NCBI RefSeq assembly: GCF_000582685.1
Contig: NZ_KK073768.1
Location: 1,117,195 to 1,181,194, forward strand
Length of the DNA: 64,000 nt
Source of the DNA: [Scytonema hofmanni] UTEX 2349
GTDB taxonomy: Bacteria > Cyanobacteriota > Cyanobacteriia > Cyanobacteriales > Nostocaceae
Reading direction: 5' to 3'
Part shown: positions 51,138 through 59,611 of the stretch, piece after piece
Layout: every line of letters starts with the position of its first letter
How positions within the stretch are numbered: position 1 is the first letter of the stretch
Notes under the pieces: model-generated
What the model was told of the DNA's origin: nothing
Databases searched by the model: none
The model's input: only the letters and a program-made list of their open reading frames with translations
Made by a program: the position numbers and the translations under genes

Positions 51138-52429
51138 CAGAAGATTCTCTTGCCAAACCAATGCGTATTCTTTTAGTAGATGATAATCCAAATAATCTCA
51201 AAGTGCTAGCGGAAGCAATTCAAAGACATGGCTGGAAAGCACTGATGGCAACGGATGGGGAGTCAGCAATTGAACAAGCAGAATATGCTCACCCCGATTT
51301 AATTCTTTTAGATGTGATGATGCCCAGTATTGATGGTTTTGAAACTTGTCGTAGGTTAAAAGCTAATTCAATTACTCAGAATATTCCAGTTATTTTTATG
51401 ACAGCTTTATCTGATGCCTTGGATAAGGTAAAAGGATTGGAAATTGGTGCTGTTGACTACATTACTAAACCCTTCCAACAGGAAGAAGTTATTGCCAGAT
51501 TAAAACTACACCTGAAATTATCCCATCTTACCCGCACTTTAGAACAACAGGTTGAGAAGCGCACTGCTGAATTAACCCAATCTCTACAGCAGTTACAACA
51601 TACCCAATTACAAATGATCCAGAGCGAGAAAATGTCAGCACTGGGTAATTTAGTAGCAGGGATAGCTCACGAAATGAATAATCCCCTTGGGTTTATCTTC
51701 GCTACGCTTAAACAAGCGAAACCAATTATTGGCGATCTTATCGAACACTTAAAACTTTATCAAGAAAGCTTACCAAATCCCAGCGAAGAAATTATCAACC
51801 ATGCTGAGGAAATCGATTTGGATTATTGCATAGAAGACTTATTCAAGATGATTGACTCCATGACAATGGCTTGCGATCGCATTACAAGTATTAGCAATAG
51901 CTTAAGAACTTTCTCTAGGACAGATCGAGACTGCAAACAGCCATTTAATTTACATGAAGGCATTGATAGCACAATTTTAATTCTCAAGCACCGCTTGAAG
52001 GCAAACGAACACCGTCCGGCAATTGAGGTATTTACAGAATACGGTGATATACCTCAAGTAGAGTGTTTTCCTGGACAAATTAACCAAGTATTTATGAATA
52101 TTCTCGCAAATGCTATTGATGCCTTAGATGAGTCTAGTGTAGGTCGTAGTTTTAAGGAAATGACAGCTAATCCCAACCAAATTACAATTACAACTTTTGC
52201 CGCAGAAAAACAGGTAAAAATTATTATTGCCGATAATGGTATTGGCATGAGCGAAGAAGTCAAACAGCATATTTTTGACCATTTATTTACTACCAAAGTG
52301 GTAAATAAAGGTACGGGTTTAGGATTGGCGATCGCTAAACAAATTATGATTGATAAACATGATGGACAAATAGACTGTTCATCAATCACTGGTAAAGGAA
52401 CAAAGTTTATTATTTCTCTACCGATTTAG
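51134..52429 (+). CDS. receiver-histidine kinase protein
   Basis: A 431-residue protein. A receiver domain covers about 9-125, with Asp60 in LILLDVMMPSIDG and the conserved Lys in YITKPF. A coiled coil covers about 130-165. A histidine kinase core has His179 in GIAHEMNNPLG, MNILANAIDAL, DNGIGM and GTGLGLAI. It is overlapped by the CHASE2 kinase stop codon, so the two are co-translated and probably form a phosphorelay: CHASE2 kinase to the Asp60 receiver and then to output. No DNA-binding domain is present, so the final target is unknown. Confidence 0.93.
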   Translation: MTEDSLAKPMRILLVDDNPNNLKVLAEAIQRHGWKALMATDGESAIEQAEYAHPDLILLDVMMPSIDGFETCRRLKANSITQNIPVIFMTALSDALDKVKGLEIGAVDYITKPFQQEEVIARLKLHLKLSHLTRTLEQQVEKRTAELTQSLQQLQHTQLQMIQSEKMSALGNLVAGIAHEMNNPLGFIFATLKQAKPIIGDLIEHLKLYQESLPNPSEEIINHAEEIDLDYCIEDLFKMIDSMTMACDRITSISNSLRTFSRTDRDCKQPFNLHEGIDSTILILKHRLKANEHRPAIEVFTEYGDIPQVECFPGQINQVFMNILANAIDALDESSVGRSFKEMTANPNQITITTFAAEKQVKIIIADNGIGMSEEVKQHIFDHLFTTKVVNKGTGLGLAIAKQIMIDKHDGQIDCSSITGKGTKFIISLPI

Positions 52430-52466
52430 CTTTATCAAAAATAAGATTATTAATCGCAAATATTTA

Positions 52467-52640
52467 AAATTGAATTATTTTTGTAAAATCCTACTTAGAA
52501 TACTTGATGCAGGCTAATTACCTGACATTACAAGGCAAGCAAAAATCCTATCTACTGTTAATTCTAAATCAATATTTTCTAACGCAGACAAGCGATCGCA
52601 TTAAATAGCTGCTTGAAAATGGTCTTTGCTTGAAGTAGTT
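52467..52640. repeat. left repeat flanking a toxin-antitoxin pair
   Basis: Contains the sequence CTTAGAATACTTGATGCAGG, then CTAATTACCTGACATTACAA, matched at about 53285-53400. It continues as GCGATCGCATTAAAT and CTG, matched at 53228-53270. It is the 3' end of an Uma2 gene (see 53317). Confidence 0.75.
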
Positions 52641-52642
52641 TA

Positions 52643-52939
52643 CTACATTCTATCTAACCACTGTTTTGGATCGCGTTTTGCATGAAAGCAAGCAAGTACA
52701 AAAACAGTATCCCGATCAAAAACGTAGAGAATTATGTATGGGAATCGACGGATTAATGCTTTTCTTACCTGTTGTTCGATGGTTTGGTAAGCAAGGGGGT
52801 TTCGTCCAATTCCTGACAGACAAGCATCGACTGCACGCACAAATTCTGAACCCAAACCTGTATTTTGGGATTCGTACCATTCAAAAGCATCTTGAATATC
52901 GTATTCTGCTTCTGGCTGGATAATCAAGTTATAGTTCAT
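52643..52939 (-). CDS. ParE/RelE-type toxin
   Basis: A 98-residue ParE-like toxin: MNYNLIIQPEAEYDIQDAFEWYESQ, then LGSEFVRAVDACLSGIGRNPLAYQ, then RRFPYIILYVFDRDTVFVLACFHAKRDPKQW. The compact sheet and C-terminal Arg-Asp are typical. The start is ATG 52939, which overlaps the antitoxin stop by four bases. ParE toxins inhibit gyrase and RelE toxins cut mRNA; sequence alone does not settle which applies here. Confidence 0.87.
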   Translation of the reverse strand: MNYNLIIQPEAEYDIQDAFEWYESQNTGLGSEFVRAVDACLSGIGRNPLAYQTIEQQVRKALIRRFPYIILYVFDRDTVFVLACFHAKRDPKQWLDRM

Positions 52940-53163
52940 CGGGAAAAGTCTAACCTTTTTTTTACATCTTCCCAATTAGAACCAGTTGTGGGGTTTTTCT
53001 GATAATTTTCTAATCGTCGAGCTAATTCTTGTTTTTGCGCTTCGGTTAAGGGAATTTCCTCTTGCTGTTCCAAGATACTGTCCCATAAATCCTCAGCAAG
53101 TTGGATACGTTCTGCAACGCTGAGTAGGGAAATGTCAACTTTCAAGAGGGGATGGGAACTCAT
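52936..53163 (-). CDS. addiction-module antitoxin (PF09720-like)
   Basis: A 75-residue protein matching the putative addiction module component family: ISLLSVAERIQLAEDLWDSI, then LTEAQKQELARRLENYQKNP, then WEDVKKRL. It is the upstream partner of the ParE-type toxin with a four-base overlap, so translation is coupled. It is predicted to bind the toxin through its C-terminus. The pair sits between repeats of an Uma2 gene end. Confidence 0.85.
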   Translation of the reverse strand: MSSHPLLKVDISLLSVAERIQLAEDLWDSILEQQEEIPLTEAQKQELARRLENYQKNPTTGSNWEDVKKRLDFSR

Positions 53164-53227
53164 GGGTACAGGGTTAGGTTTTTGCTTCTGTCTATTTTAC
53201 AATATTGCAGCTTGGGGGAAGTTGTGG

Positions 53228-53400
53228 GCGATCGCATTAAATTACTGTTTGAAGATAGACTTCGTTGGAAATTGAATTTATTTTTTTTAACTCCTACTTA
53301 GAATACTTGATGCAGGCTAATTACCTGACATCACAAGGCAAGCAAAAATCCTATCTACTGTTAATTCTAAGTGAATATCTTCTAACACAGACAAGCGATC
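53228..53400. repeat. right repeat flanking a toxin-antitoxin pair
   Basis: 53285-53400 matches the left repeat's first part and 53228-53270 matches its last part. It continues leftwards into the toxin-antitoxin pair and rightwards into the remaining Uma2 fragment. Confidence 0.75.
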
Positions 53401-53637
53401 GCTACCCTGCAAAAGTTCTGGTTGTTGCCCTGGTCGGAAGACTAAAATAGACCTATCGGCTGGATCGATTAACCAACCTAGCTGGCAACCATGTTGTAAG
53501 CAATAAAGGATATTGCCAATTACCCGATTTGAACTTTGTTCTGGGGAGAGGATTTCAATTGTCCAATTTGGATGCAATAAAAAATCATTATCGACTGCCT
53601 CAATGGCATTAACTGATAAGTCGCCGGTGTACTTTGT
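53317..53637 (-). pseudogene. Uma2 gene fragment (N-terminus lost)
   Basis: An open frame reading AIEAVDNDFLLHPNWTIEI, then LSPEQSSNRVIGNILYCLQHG and WLIDPADRSILVFRPGQQPE, the C-terminal half of an Uma2 (DUF820) protein. No start codon or N-terminal half is visible before the in-frame stop at 53638-53640. Its 3' end is duplicated at 52495-52600 on the other side of the toxin-antitoxin pair. Confidence 0.7.
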
Positions 53638-53703
53638 CTAAGATAAACATACTGATAACGCAGTCCATTTGTGATCAGTCCCCATACAGATTCTTATAGA
53701 AGC

Positions 53704-53774
53704 CCCGACGATTAAAATCGCGGCTAAATAAACAAAGTCCGCCTGCGCGGACTAATCTGGAAATAGGGTTTTAA
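53704..53774. repeat. dispersed repeat, second copy
   Basis: Shares the order ATCGCGGCTAAA, AGTCCGCCTGCGCGGACT, AGGGTTTTA with 22284-22352. Confidence 0.65.
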
Positions 53775-53840
53775 ATTTAATTTAGCGACATTAATAAAAG
53801 ACTCGATACAATAGACCTCTTGCATAAATCAAAAATAAAG

Positions 53841-53910
53841 AACCCCACCCCGCATTTGAATCGCGCAAACGCTCCCCTCCCCGCAAGCGGGGAGGGGTTG
53901 GGGGTGGGGT
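53841..53910. repeat. CCCCACCCC hairpin element, second copy
   Basis: Bounded by AACCCCACCCC and GGGGTGGGGT with an inner CCCCTCCCCGC/GCGGGGAGGGG hairpin; related to 19214-19337. Confidence 0.7.
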
Positions 53911-53935
53911 ATTAGGGAATGAGTGCAAGAGGTCT

Positions 53936-54094
53936 AATGCCAATGCAACCCGACACAATGCCATTGTCACTCGATACAATGCCAATGCAACCCGATGCAA
54001 TGCCATTGTCACTCGACACAATGCCATTGTGACTCGATACAATGCCATTGTTACCCGACACAATGCCAATGCAACCCGATGCAATGCCATTTTT
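53936..54094. repeat. 21-bp tandem repeat array
   Basis: Seven units of 21 bp plus a partial eighth, all starting AATGCCA. Two main types alternate: AATGCCAATGCAACCCGA(C/T).C and AATGCCATTGTCACTCGA.AC. It lies about 90 bases upstream of acs. Confidence 0.9.
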
Positions 54095-54180
54095 CCCTTA
54101 TCTTTACGAAAAGCAAAACACTTTGAGCAAATCTGCGTACAGAATAGTTTGGAGTAACAATATTAATTAGCGATCGCATT

Positions 54181-56154
54181 ATGTCTCAACCCACCATAGA
54201 ATCAATCCTTCAAGAAAAGCGTTTATTCCATCCACCAACTGAGTTTTCCCAAAATGCTCATATCAAAAGTTTAGAAGATTATCAGCGTCTCTACGACAAA
54301 GCTAAGGCAGACCCCCAAGCATTTTGGGCAGAACTAGCTGAAACAGAATTGCACTGGTTCCAAAAATGGGACACGGTACTAGATTGGCAACCACCTTTTG
54401 CGAAATGGTTCGTTGGTGGTAAGATTAATATTTCTTACAACTGTCTTGACAGACACCTGACCACTTGGCGCAAAAATAAAGCTGCTTTGATTTGGGAAGG
54501 AGAACCAGGAGACTCCCGTACCCTAACTTACGCGCAATTGCATCGAGAAGTTTGCCAGTTTGCCAATGTTCTCAAACAGTTGGGAGTACAAAAAGGCGAT
54601 CGCGTTGGTATTTACATGCCGATGATACCGGAAGCTGCGATCGCCATGTTAGCTTGTGCGAGAATTGGCGCACCTCACACCGTAGTTTTTGGTGGTTTCA
54701 GTGCCGAAGCTTTACGCGATCGCCTCATCGATACTCAAGCTAAACTAGTTGTCACTGCTGACGGAGGTTTCAGAAAGGATGCGATCGTTCCTCTCAAAGA
54801 ACAAGTAGACAAAGCTTTAGCGGATGGTGCTGTCCCCAGTGTAGAAAACGTCCTCGTTGTCAAGCGTACCGGACAAGATATTTATATGCAGTTAGGGGGA
54901 CGCGATCATTGGTGGCACGATTTGCAAAAAGGTGCCTCTGCCGATTGTCCCGCCGAACCGATGGACAGCGAAGACATGCTGTTTATTCTTTACACTTCTG
55001 GCAGCACTGGCAAACCGAAAGGCGTTGTACATACAACTGGTGGTTATAACTTATATAGCCACATGACAACCAAATGGATTTTCGATTTGCAAGATACAGA
55101 TGTATACTGGTGTACTGCTGATGTCGGTTGGATTACAGGACACAGTTACATTGTCTACGGTCCCCTTTCCAACGGTGCAACCACCGTCATGTATGAAGGT
55201 GCGCCCCGGACTTCAAATCCTGGCTGTTTCTGGGATGTAATTGAAAAATACGGCATCAATATTTTTTATACTGCGCCTACGGCAATTCGTGCTTTTATCA
55301 AAATGGGCGAACATTTGCCCAATGCGCGAAATTTGTCTTCACTACGTTTGTTGGGAACTGTTGGCGAACCGATTAATCCAGAAGCTTGGATGTGGTATCA
55401 TAAGATAATAGGCGGGGAACGCTGCCCAATTGTTGATACCTGGTGGCAAACGGAAACAGGCGGGATTATGATTACGCCGTTGCCAGGAGCAATTCCCACT
55501 AAACCCGGTTCTGCAACTCTTCCCTTCCCTGGAATTATTGCCGATGTTGTAGATTTGGAAGGCAATTCTGTACCCAATAACGAAGGCGGTTATTTAGCGG
55601 TACTTCATCCTTGGCCCGGTATGATGCGGACAGTATACGGCGACCCAGAACGCTTTCGTCGCACTTATTGGGAACATATCCCCCCCAAAGATGGAAATTA
55701 TCTCTACTTTGCAGGCGATGGAGCGCGGCAAGATGAAGATAGGTATTTCTGGGTAATGGGAAGAGTCGATGATGTGCTGAATGTGTCAGGGCATCGTTTG
55801 GGGACGATGGAAGTTGAATCGGCGTTGGTGTCTCATCCGGCTGTGGCTGAGGCTGCGGTAGTTGGGAAACCAGATGAACTTAAAGGTGAGGAAATTGTTG
55901 CTTTTGTGACGTTGGAGGGCAGTTTTCAGCCGAGTGAAGAATTGAGTCAGGAGTTGAAGAAGCACGTTGTCAAAGAAATTGGTGCGATCGCTCGTCCGGG
56001 TGAAATTCGCTTTACTGATGCTTTGCCGAAGACGCGATCGGGTAAGATTATGCGGCGATTGCTGCGAAATCTAGCTGCGGGGCAAGAGGTATCGGGGGAT
56101 ACTTCGACTCTAGAAGATCGCAGTGTGTTGGATAAGCTGCGGGAACAGGGTTAA
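54181..56154 (+). CDS. acs: acetyl-CoA synthetase
   Basis: Activates acetate to acetyl-CoA through acetyl-AMP (EC 6.2.1.1). The protein has 657 residues, the expected length. The AMP-binding signature is YTSGSTGKPKGVVHT. Others are VFGGFSAEALRDR, WWQTETGG, GRVDDVLNVSGHRLGT and the C-terminal TRSGKIMRRLLR with the Lys that is acetylated in known enzymes. A HIP1 site lies just before ATG 54181. The upstream tandem repeats may affect its promoter. Confidence 0.97.
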   Translation: MSQPTIESILQEKRLFHPPTEFSQNAHIKSLEDYQRLYDKAKADPQAFWAELAETELHWFQKWDTVLDWQPPFAKWFVGGKINISYNCLDRHLTTWRKNKAALIWEGEPGDSRTLTYAQLHREVCQFANVLKQLGVQKGDRVGIYMPMIPEAAIAMLACARIGAPHTVVFGGFSAEALRDRLIDTQAKLVVTADGGFRKDAIVPLKEQVDKALADGAVPSVENVLVVKRTGQDIYMQLGGRDHWWHDLQKGASADCPAEPMDSEDMLFILYTSGSTGKPKGVVHTTGGYNLYSHMTTKWIFDLQDTDVYWCTADVGWITGHSYIVYGPLSNGATTVMYEGAPRTSNPGCFWDVIEKYGINIFYTAPTAIRAFIKMGEHLPNARNLSSLRLLGTVGEPINPEAWMWYHKIIGGERCPIVDTWWQTETGGIMITPLPGAIPTKPGSATLPFPGIIADVVDLEGNSVPNNEGGYLAVLHPWPGMMRTVYGDPERFRRTYWEHIPPKDGNYLYFAGDGARQDEDRYFWVMGRVDDVLNVSGHRLGTMEVESALVSHPAVAEAAVVGKPDELKGEEIVAFVTLEGSFQPSEELSQELKKHVVKEIGAIARPGEIRFTDALPKTRSGKIMRRLLRNLAAGQEVSGDTSTLEDRSVLDKLREQG

Positions 56155-56291
56155 GAAAGTCTCACGCAGAGTCGCAGAGACGCAAAGAGTTAAAAGAGCG
56201 TCTTTGCGTCTTGACGTGAGAATGCAAATTCATATTTTTAAGGGCGATCGCTTTCAAGTAAATTAAGCAATGAAGCATTTACAATCAAAGA

Positions 56292-56637
56292 GTGGAAGCA
56301 CAACCTAGAGAAATTAGAAACTACGAAACAGCAGAGGGAAGAAGTCCTTTTGCAGAATGGCTTGATTCCCTACGGGATAGAAGAGCCAGAGCTAAAATTA
56401 GAAATAGACTTACACGAGTCGAATCAGGTAACTTAGGAGACTACCGCTCACTGAAACAAGGAGTTTTTGAACTGAGAATTGATTATGCTTCCGGTTATCG
56501 CATCTATATTTGGGCAAATAGGGTCAACTATAATACTTATAATCTCTGGTGGAGATAAAAGTACGCAAGAGCAAGACATTCTTACAGCTAGGGAATATTG
56601 GAGAGATTATGAAAGACGTGAAAGCACCAACAAGTAG
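56292..56637 (+). pseudogene. HigB/RelE-type toxin with a frameshift
   Basis: From GTG 56292 it reads MEAQPREIRNYETAEGRSPF, then AEWLDSLRDRRARAKI and GNLGDYRSLKQGVFELRIDYASGYRIY, a typical phage-derived Gp49/HigB-like toxin. At about 56510 one extra base changes the frame and the original frame stops at 56558. In the +1-shifted frame the protein continues as FGQIGSTIILIISGGDKST, then AREYWRDYERR, ending at 56637, exactly as the family does. The toxin is therefore probably inactive, or there is a sequencing error. Confidence 0.75.
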
Positions 56638-56929
56638 CAGTTACCACGATTATTTAATTTCTTCTCTTAAAGATCCTGAACATGCTGCTGCTTATCTGGA
56701 AACTTTTCTGGAATTGGAAGAAGAAGGTCGTGAACCCGAATTGCTGCGATCGGCATTGAAAGATGTGGTTGATGCTTTTTTGCTGTCAGATAATCTCTCA
56801 CAAGAAGCTAAACAGCATTATGAACAGCTTGATAAGATGCTGTCAGAAACTGGTGGAACTGAAATTTACACTTTAATTGAATTTTTCGATGCTCTTGGAT
56901 ATCGGATTGCGTTAGTACCGAAAGATTGA
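56609..56929 (+). CDS. HigA-like antitoxin
   Basis: A 106-residue helical protein from ATG 56609 (MKDVKAPTSSSYHDYLISSL, then KDPEHAAAYLETFLELEEEG). The opening SSYHDYLISSLKDPEHAAAYL is characteristic of antitoxins partnered with Gp49/HigB-like toxins. It overlaps the true toxin end by 29 bases. The antitoxin frame is intact although the toxin frame is broken. Confidence 0.75.
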   Translation: MKDVKAPTSSSYHDYLISSLKDPEHAAAYLETFLELEEEGREPELLRSALKDVVDAFLLSDNLSQEAKQHYEQLDKMLSETGGTEIYTLIEFFDALGYRIALVPKD

Positions 56930-57320
56930 TGCGGTGGTGAGAATGCGATCGCTCTTCACGAATTCTCACATAGTTATACAGCTATATAATTTATAAATAT
57001 TTTTGCGGACAAATATAGTAGCAACTATGATACTACTTTAGTGTGGCGATCGCATAAAATCTGATTCCTTGGAACACTTATATTGTTTATCAAGTCCGTA
57101 ATCAAGTAGTGGTTTTCTTTGATTACCAATTACTACTTAGTTATATATGGAGTGATTCATCTAACAACTTAATATTTTCACAAAGCTATTTACAGATGAA
57201 TCAAAAGATGGTATGAATACACACCGAGTTCTTCCTTCAAAGTTATCAGAATTACCGTTCTTGTTTCCATCAACAAAAATAGGTGAGAGCTTGTTGAAGT
57301 AATTAACTTATCATTCAAAA
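56930..57320. other. intergenic region
   Basis: 391 AT-rich bases with two HIP1-like sites (near 56946 and 57045). An imperfect inverted repeat (GTAGTGGTTTTC ... ACCAATTACTAC) lies at about 57106-57137. No gene was seen. The promoter of the GHL10-type gene should be here. Confidence 0.4.
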
Positions 57321-58541
57321 ATGAAATTACCTTTAATTCCTTCACGTTGGCGACGTTCGATTCAATGTTTGTTGCCAGTCTTGTTTTTAGTATCGTTTCT
57401 AACGATATCTCAGGCAAGTAGCTTTCAGGCAAGCGCTCAACAACCCCGTCAGGAAATTCGGGGAGTTTGGCTGACTAGTAATGATTTTGACATTCTCAAA
57501 AATCGAGCAAAAGTGCAGGATGCAATGAGTCAATTAAGGCGGCTCAACTTTAATACAATTTATCCTGTTGTATGGAATTCTGGTTATACATCGTATCCCA
57601 GCGCCGTAGCTAAAAAAATCGGTATCCCCTTCTTTGATCGAGGCTCCGACGGACAAGATATTATTGCAGATGTAATTGCTCAAGCTCATCGTCAAGGCTT
57701 ACTCGCGATTCCCTGGTTTGAGTTTGGTTTCATGGCTCCCCCAACTTCAGAAATAGCATTAAATCGTCCTAATTGGCTCACGCAAAAGCGGGATGGTAGC
57801 GAAACTTCAATTAGTGTCGCCGGTGAAGTTGTCTGGCTGAATCCCTTTCTTCCAGAAGTGCAACAATTTATTACCAACCTGGTGTTAGAAATTGTCACTC
57901 AGTATGATGTCGATGGCATTCAATTTGACGACCACATGAGTTTGCCTAATGAATTTGGCTACGATAAATATACAGTGGCTTTATATACTAAAGAGACTAA
58001 AAATAATCCCCCAACTAATTTTCAAGATGAAGCATGGGTGCGTTGGCGAGCAGATAAAATTACAGTATTCATGATACAACTCAATCAAGCTGTGAAAGCA
58101 AGAAAACCGAATGTAATTTTCTCTGTTTCACCGAATTATTACGACTTTGCATATAAGTTACATCTGCAAGATTGGCTCGGCTGGGTAAGGCTGAATATTG
58201 TAGACGAACTAATTATGCAAGTTTATCGTCACGATTTGTCAAGTTTTATCGGAAACATTACCCGTCCAGAAATTCAGGAAACACAAAAGATAATTCCCAC
58301 GGGAATTGGTATTATGGCAGGGTTGAGAAATCGCCGAGTTCCCATCGCCCAAATCCAATCACAAGTGCGAGCAGCTCAACAACGTGGTTTGGGGGTAATT
58401 TTCTTTTACTATGAAAGCCTTTGGGATTATGCTCCAGAATCTGTTACCGATCGCCAATCTGCATTTCAAGCTTTGTTTCCCTATCCCGCACCCCGCAGCA
58501 TTGTAAAGAAGTTATTTCCTAATCCTATCCTCAGCCCCTAG
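57321..58541 (+). CDS. exported GHL10-type glycoside hydrolase-like protein
   Basis: A 406-residue protein with a signal peptide at about 1-40 (CLLPVLFLVSFLTISQA, then AQQ). A TIM-barrel of the GHL10 family follows: EIRGVWLTSNDFDIL, NFNTIYPVVWNSGY, LAIPWFEFGFMAPP, IQFDDHMSLPNEFGYD with the acidic pair, and VIFSVSPNYYDFAYK. These proteins are thought to act on cell-wall or extracellular polysaccharide in the periplasm; the substrate is unknown. The gene stands alone. Confidence 0.87.
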   Translation: MKLPLIPSRWRRSIQCLLPVLFLVSFLTISQASSFQASAQQPRQEIRGVWLTSNDFDILKNRAKVQDAMSQLRRLNFNTIYPVVWNSGYTSYPSAVAKKIGIPFFDRGSDGQDIIADVIAQAHRQGLLAIPWFEFGFMAPPTSEIALNRPNWLTQKRDGSETSISVAGEVVWLNPFLPEVQQFITNLVLEIVTQYDVDGIQFDDHMSLPNEFGYDKYTVALYTKETKNNPPTNFQDEAWVRWRADKITVFMIQLNQAVKARKPNVIFSVSPNYYDFAYKLHLQDWLGWVRLNIVDELIMQVYRHDLSSFIGNITRPEIQETQKIIPTGIGIMAGLRNRRVPIAQIQSQVRAAQQRGLGVIFFYYESLWDYAPESVTDRQSAFQALFPYPAPRSIVKKLFPNPILSP

Positions 58542-58586
58542 TCCCAGCATTAGAATAGAATTTAGATATACATTTGGTTGTCGATT

Positions 58587-59336
58587 ATGACTTCCCTATC
58601 AACATTAACCTTACCTGATCATACCCAGTTACCTGACTCAGATGGTACATTTGTGAAAAATCTTCAGGAGCATCCCCAAAGTATCTTAATTACAGACTCG
58701 ATTAAACCTGTTTTAGAGCAACTTCATCCCGATGCTCAATATTGTATCGGACAAGATTCCGGTATCTACTGGCGCTTGACAGATCCGCCAGAAAAAGGTG
58801 CAGAAGCACCAGACTGGTTTTATGTACCCAATGTACCACCTACTTTAGATGGTAAAATGCGGCGCTCTTACGTGCTGTGGAAGGAGTACGTTGCACCGTT
58901 AATCGTGATTGAATTTGTATCAGGAGATGGTAGGGAAGAACGCGATAAAACGCCACCTTCACAGGGAGAGGTTGGTAAGTTTTGGGTTTACGAACAAGCG
59001 ATTCGCGTACCTTATTACGCAATTTATGAAGTGTTAAAAGAACAAGTTGAAGTTTATCATCTCATTGATAATACTTATCAAATTCTGCAACCCAATGAAC
59101 GGGGACATTATCCCATTACGCCAATGGGGGTAGAGTTGGGAATTTGGCAAGGACGGTATCAAAATGCAGATTTACCTTGGTTGCGGTGGTGGGATGCACA
59201 AGGGAATTTACTGTTAACAGGAGAGGAACGGGCAGAAGTTGAGCGACACAAGCGAGAGAGAATTGTTGAGAAGTTGCGATCGCTTTCCCCTGAACAACTC
59301 AACGCTTTGGGAATTGACGCGCAAATGTTGGATTAG
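58587..59336 (+). CDS. Uma2 family putative nuclease, long form
   Basis: A 249-residue Uma2 (DUF820) protein from ATG 58587. Motifs are DWFYVPNVPPTL, APLIVIEFVSGDGREERDKTP with the core Glu and WVYEQAIRVPYYAIYEV. A C-terminal charged helix (EERAEVERHKRERIVEKLRSLSPEQL) is the usual extension of this subgroup. A TTG nine bases upstream is in frame but less likely. The nuclease role is a family prediction. Confidence 0.85.
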   Translation: MTSLSTLTLPDHTQLPDSDGTFVKNLQEHPQSILITDSIKPVLEQLHPDAQYCIGQDSGIYWRLTDPPEKGAEAPDWFYVPNVPPTLDGKMRRSYVLWKEYVAPLIVIEFVSGDGREERDKTPPSQGEVGKFWVYEQAIRVPYYAIYEVLKEQVEVYHLIDNTYQILQPNERGHYPITPMGVELGIWQGRYQNADLPWLRWWDAQGNLLLTGEERAEVERHKRERIVEKLRSLSPEQLNALGIDAQMLD

Positions 59337-59369
59337 TTGTTATACCATGTCCAAGAAATCACATATATT

Positions 59370-59426
59370 GTAAAGACGTTCCGCCGGAACATATATTGTA
59401 GAGACGTTCCGCCGGAACGTCTCTAC
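59370..59426. repeat. double copy of the GACGTTCCG palindrome
   Basis: GTAAAGACGTTCCGCCGGAAC, then ATATATTGTAGAGACGTTCC, then GCCGGAACGTCTCTAC: one half-copy followed by a full copy, with ACATATATTGTA repeated before each. Confidence 0.75.
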
Positions 59427-59611
59427 GAGGGTTGCACAAACCATAGATAAATCTCGCACCATTACCAAAAATTTTTTGATGATTTAACTCTTACGTTCTT
59501 CGCACTTAAACGGTAAGCTACTTTCATAGATATAGATGATTGATTATGCATCAAATCATAATCATAGATATAAGTCTACTTAATTAGTCTTATCGTGTCA
59601 GGATAGAACGG

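Larger units (their letters stand above)
53638..54180. other. repeat cluster upstream of acs
   Basis: 540 bases holding three repeat types in a row (53704-53774, 53841-53910, 53936-54094) and a HIP1 site just before the acs start. No gene; the 99-codon minus-strand frame over the 21-bp array is an artefact of the repeat length. Confidence 0.65.

Noticed and set aside
53791..54090. 99-codon minus-strand frame reading MALHRVALALCRVTM-like heptads
   Set aside because: It is created by the 21-bp repeat (a multiple of three) and extends through a hairpin element. It has no ribosome site or family match.
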